Below are positions 6,534-7,062 of a DNA stretch of 7,062 bases, piece by piece. The notes beneath the pieces are model-generated. The model saw nothing but the letters and a program-made list of their open reading frames with translations. It was not told the DNA's origin and searched no databases. The DNA comes from an uncultured Beijerinckiaceae bacterium. GTDB taxonomy: Bacteria; Pseudomonadota; Alphaproteobacteria; Rhizobiales; Beijerinckiaceae. The stretch is taken from positions 1 through 7,062 of the forward strand of contig CALMGA010000085.1 in NCBI GenBank assembly GCA_937863205.1, written 5' to 3'. Position 1 is the first letter of the stretch, and each line of letters opens with the position of its first letter. The position numbers were made by a program, and so were the translations under genes.

Positions 6534-7062
6534 TGGGCGATGCGAGGAATGGATCAGCGCTCGGGATCGCTGTTGTTCCACGTCGATCTTGAAAGCCGGG
6601 TGCGGGCCGACCACCCGCTTCGTACGATCCGCACCATCACCAACGACGCCTTGCTGTTGTTGAGCGCGGAGTTCGAGGCGCTTCATGTCGCCGGGGTCGG
6701 GCGGCCCTCGATCCCATCCGAGCGCCTGGTGCGCGCCTTGTTGCTTCAAGCCTTTTACGGCATCCGCTCGCAGCGCCAGATCATGGAAGGGCTCGAGCTC
6801 GACCTGCTGTTTCGCTGATATGTCGGGCTCGGCATCGACGATGCCGCCTGGGATCCGACGACCTTTGGCAGGAACCGGGATCGGCTGCTCGAAGGCGACG
6901 TGGCGCACCAGGTCCCGGCCGCCGTGCTGGCCCACCGCAAGGTGAAGCGGCGGCTGTCACCAGAGCACTTCAGCGTCGATGGCACGATGATCGAGGCCAA
7001 GCCGGGCCTGATTTGGGCGTCGATGAAGGGCTTTCGGCCCAAGGACGGCTCGGGCGAGCCAC
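6534..7062 (+). mobile_element. Left part of an IS5-family insertion sequence, abutting the recombinase remnant
   Basis: The transposase pseudogene and at most a few bases ahead of it make up this element fragment. Recombinase coding sequence on the other strand seems to continue to about 6533, leaving almost no room for the terminal inverted repeat and leader that normally precede the transposase start. No inverted repeat or target duplication could be recognised here, so the left end may have been deleted. The right end lies outside the window. The exact left boundary is uncertain by about 20 bases. Confidence 0.6.
6540..7062 (+). pseudogene. IS5-superfamily (DDE) transposase, interrupted by a stop codon and cut by the window end
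   Basis: The N-terminal part reads MRGMDQRSGSLLFHVDLESR with ADHPLRTIRTI, GRPSIPSERLVRALLLQAFY and SQRQIMEGLELDLLFR, typical of IS5-like transposases. At 6816-6818 a TGA replaces the Trp codon expected in the family motif LLFRW. Translation past it continues in the same frame with YVGLGIDDAAWD, NRDRLLEGDV, EHFSVDGTMIEA and FRPKDGSGEP. The Asp of VDGT is expected to be the first acidic residue of the DDE triad; the second Asp and the Glu would lie beyond the window. The gene is therefore probably dead through one point change (TGG to TGA), unless the stop is a sequencing error or is read through. The start at 6540 gives the usual MRG.D opening; 6549 is a second in-frame ATG. Compared with family members as I remember them, five residues (KPGLI) appear inserted between IEA and WASMK. 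Confidence 0.85.

Noticed and set aside
6465..6539. Upstream ATG at 6465 as the transposase start
   Set aside because: The extra 25 residues do not resemble the family, and the same bases read as recombinase sequence on the other strand. The MRGMD start at 6540 fits family N-termini.

Overview
This is a GC-rich window, almost certainly from an alphaproteobacterium. The evidence is the codon bias, the poly-3-hydroxybutyrate (PHB) genes phaA, phaB and phaR in the usual alphaproteobacterial divergent arrangement, and proteins that read like Hyphomicrobiales or Rhodospirillales homologues. I cannot name the genus. Roughly the first 5.7 kb is ordinary chromosome with tightly packed, intact genes. 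The last 1.3 kb is decayed mobile DNA.

Positions 1-938 (+) hold the 3' part of cbiD (cobalamin corrin-ring C1 methylation), cut by the window edge. It runs toward a minus-strand pair, phaB (955-1680) and phaA (1774-2949). Together these make (R)-3-hydroxybutyryl-CoA from acetyl-CoA, the monomer for PHB; phaC is not in the window. phaR (3213-3881, +) is divergent from phaA across a 263-bp spacer. It encodes the PHB-responsive repressor expected to control the region.

Positions 3929-5710 (-) encode a 593-residue PAS-GGDEF-EAL protein. Its GGDEF signature and I-site are degenerate and its EAL domain keeps nearly all catalytic residues, so it is predicted to be a c-di-GMP phosphodiesterase. It faces phaR convergently and probably starts at a TTG codon.

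Positions 5823 to about 6533 (-) are the C-terminal catalytic half of a tyrosine recombinase. All active-site residues are present but the N-terminal half is gone. At about 6520-6540 the recombinase reading frame runs into an oppositely oriented IS5-superfamily transposase gene (6540 to window end, +). That gene has an in-frame TGA at 6816-6818 and continues past the window. The boundary between the stable chromosome and the mobile patch lies in the 112-bp spacer 5711-5822, which contains a perfect 6-bp-arm hairpin.

No rRNA, tRNA, CRISPR array or convincing Rho-independent terminator was seen. No gene-free stretch exceeds 300 bases. I found no clearly new biological system. The points most worth a second look are the recombinase/IS junction, the degenerate GGDEF half of the phosphodiesterase, and a small repeated motif in the phaA-phaR control region.
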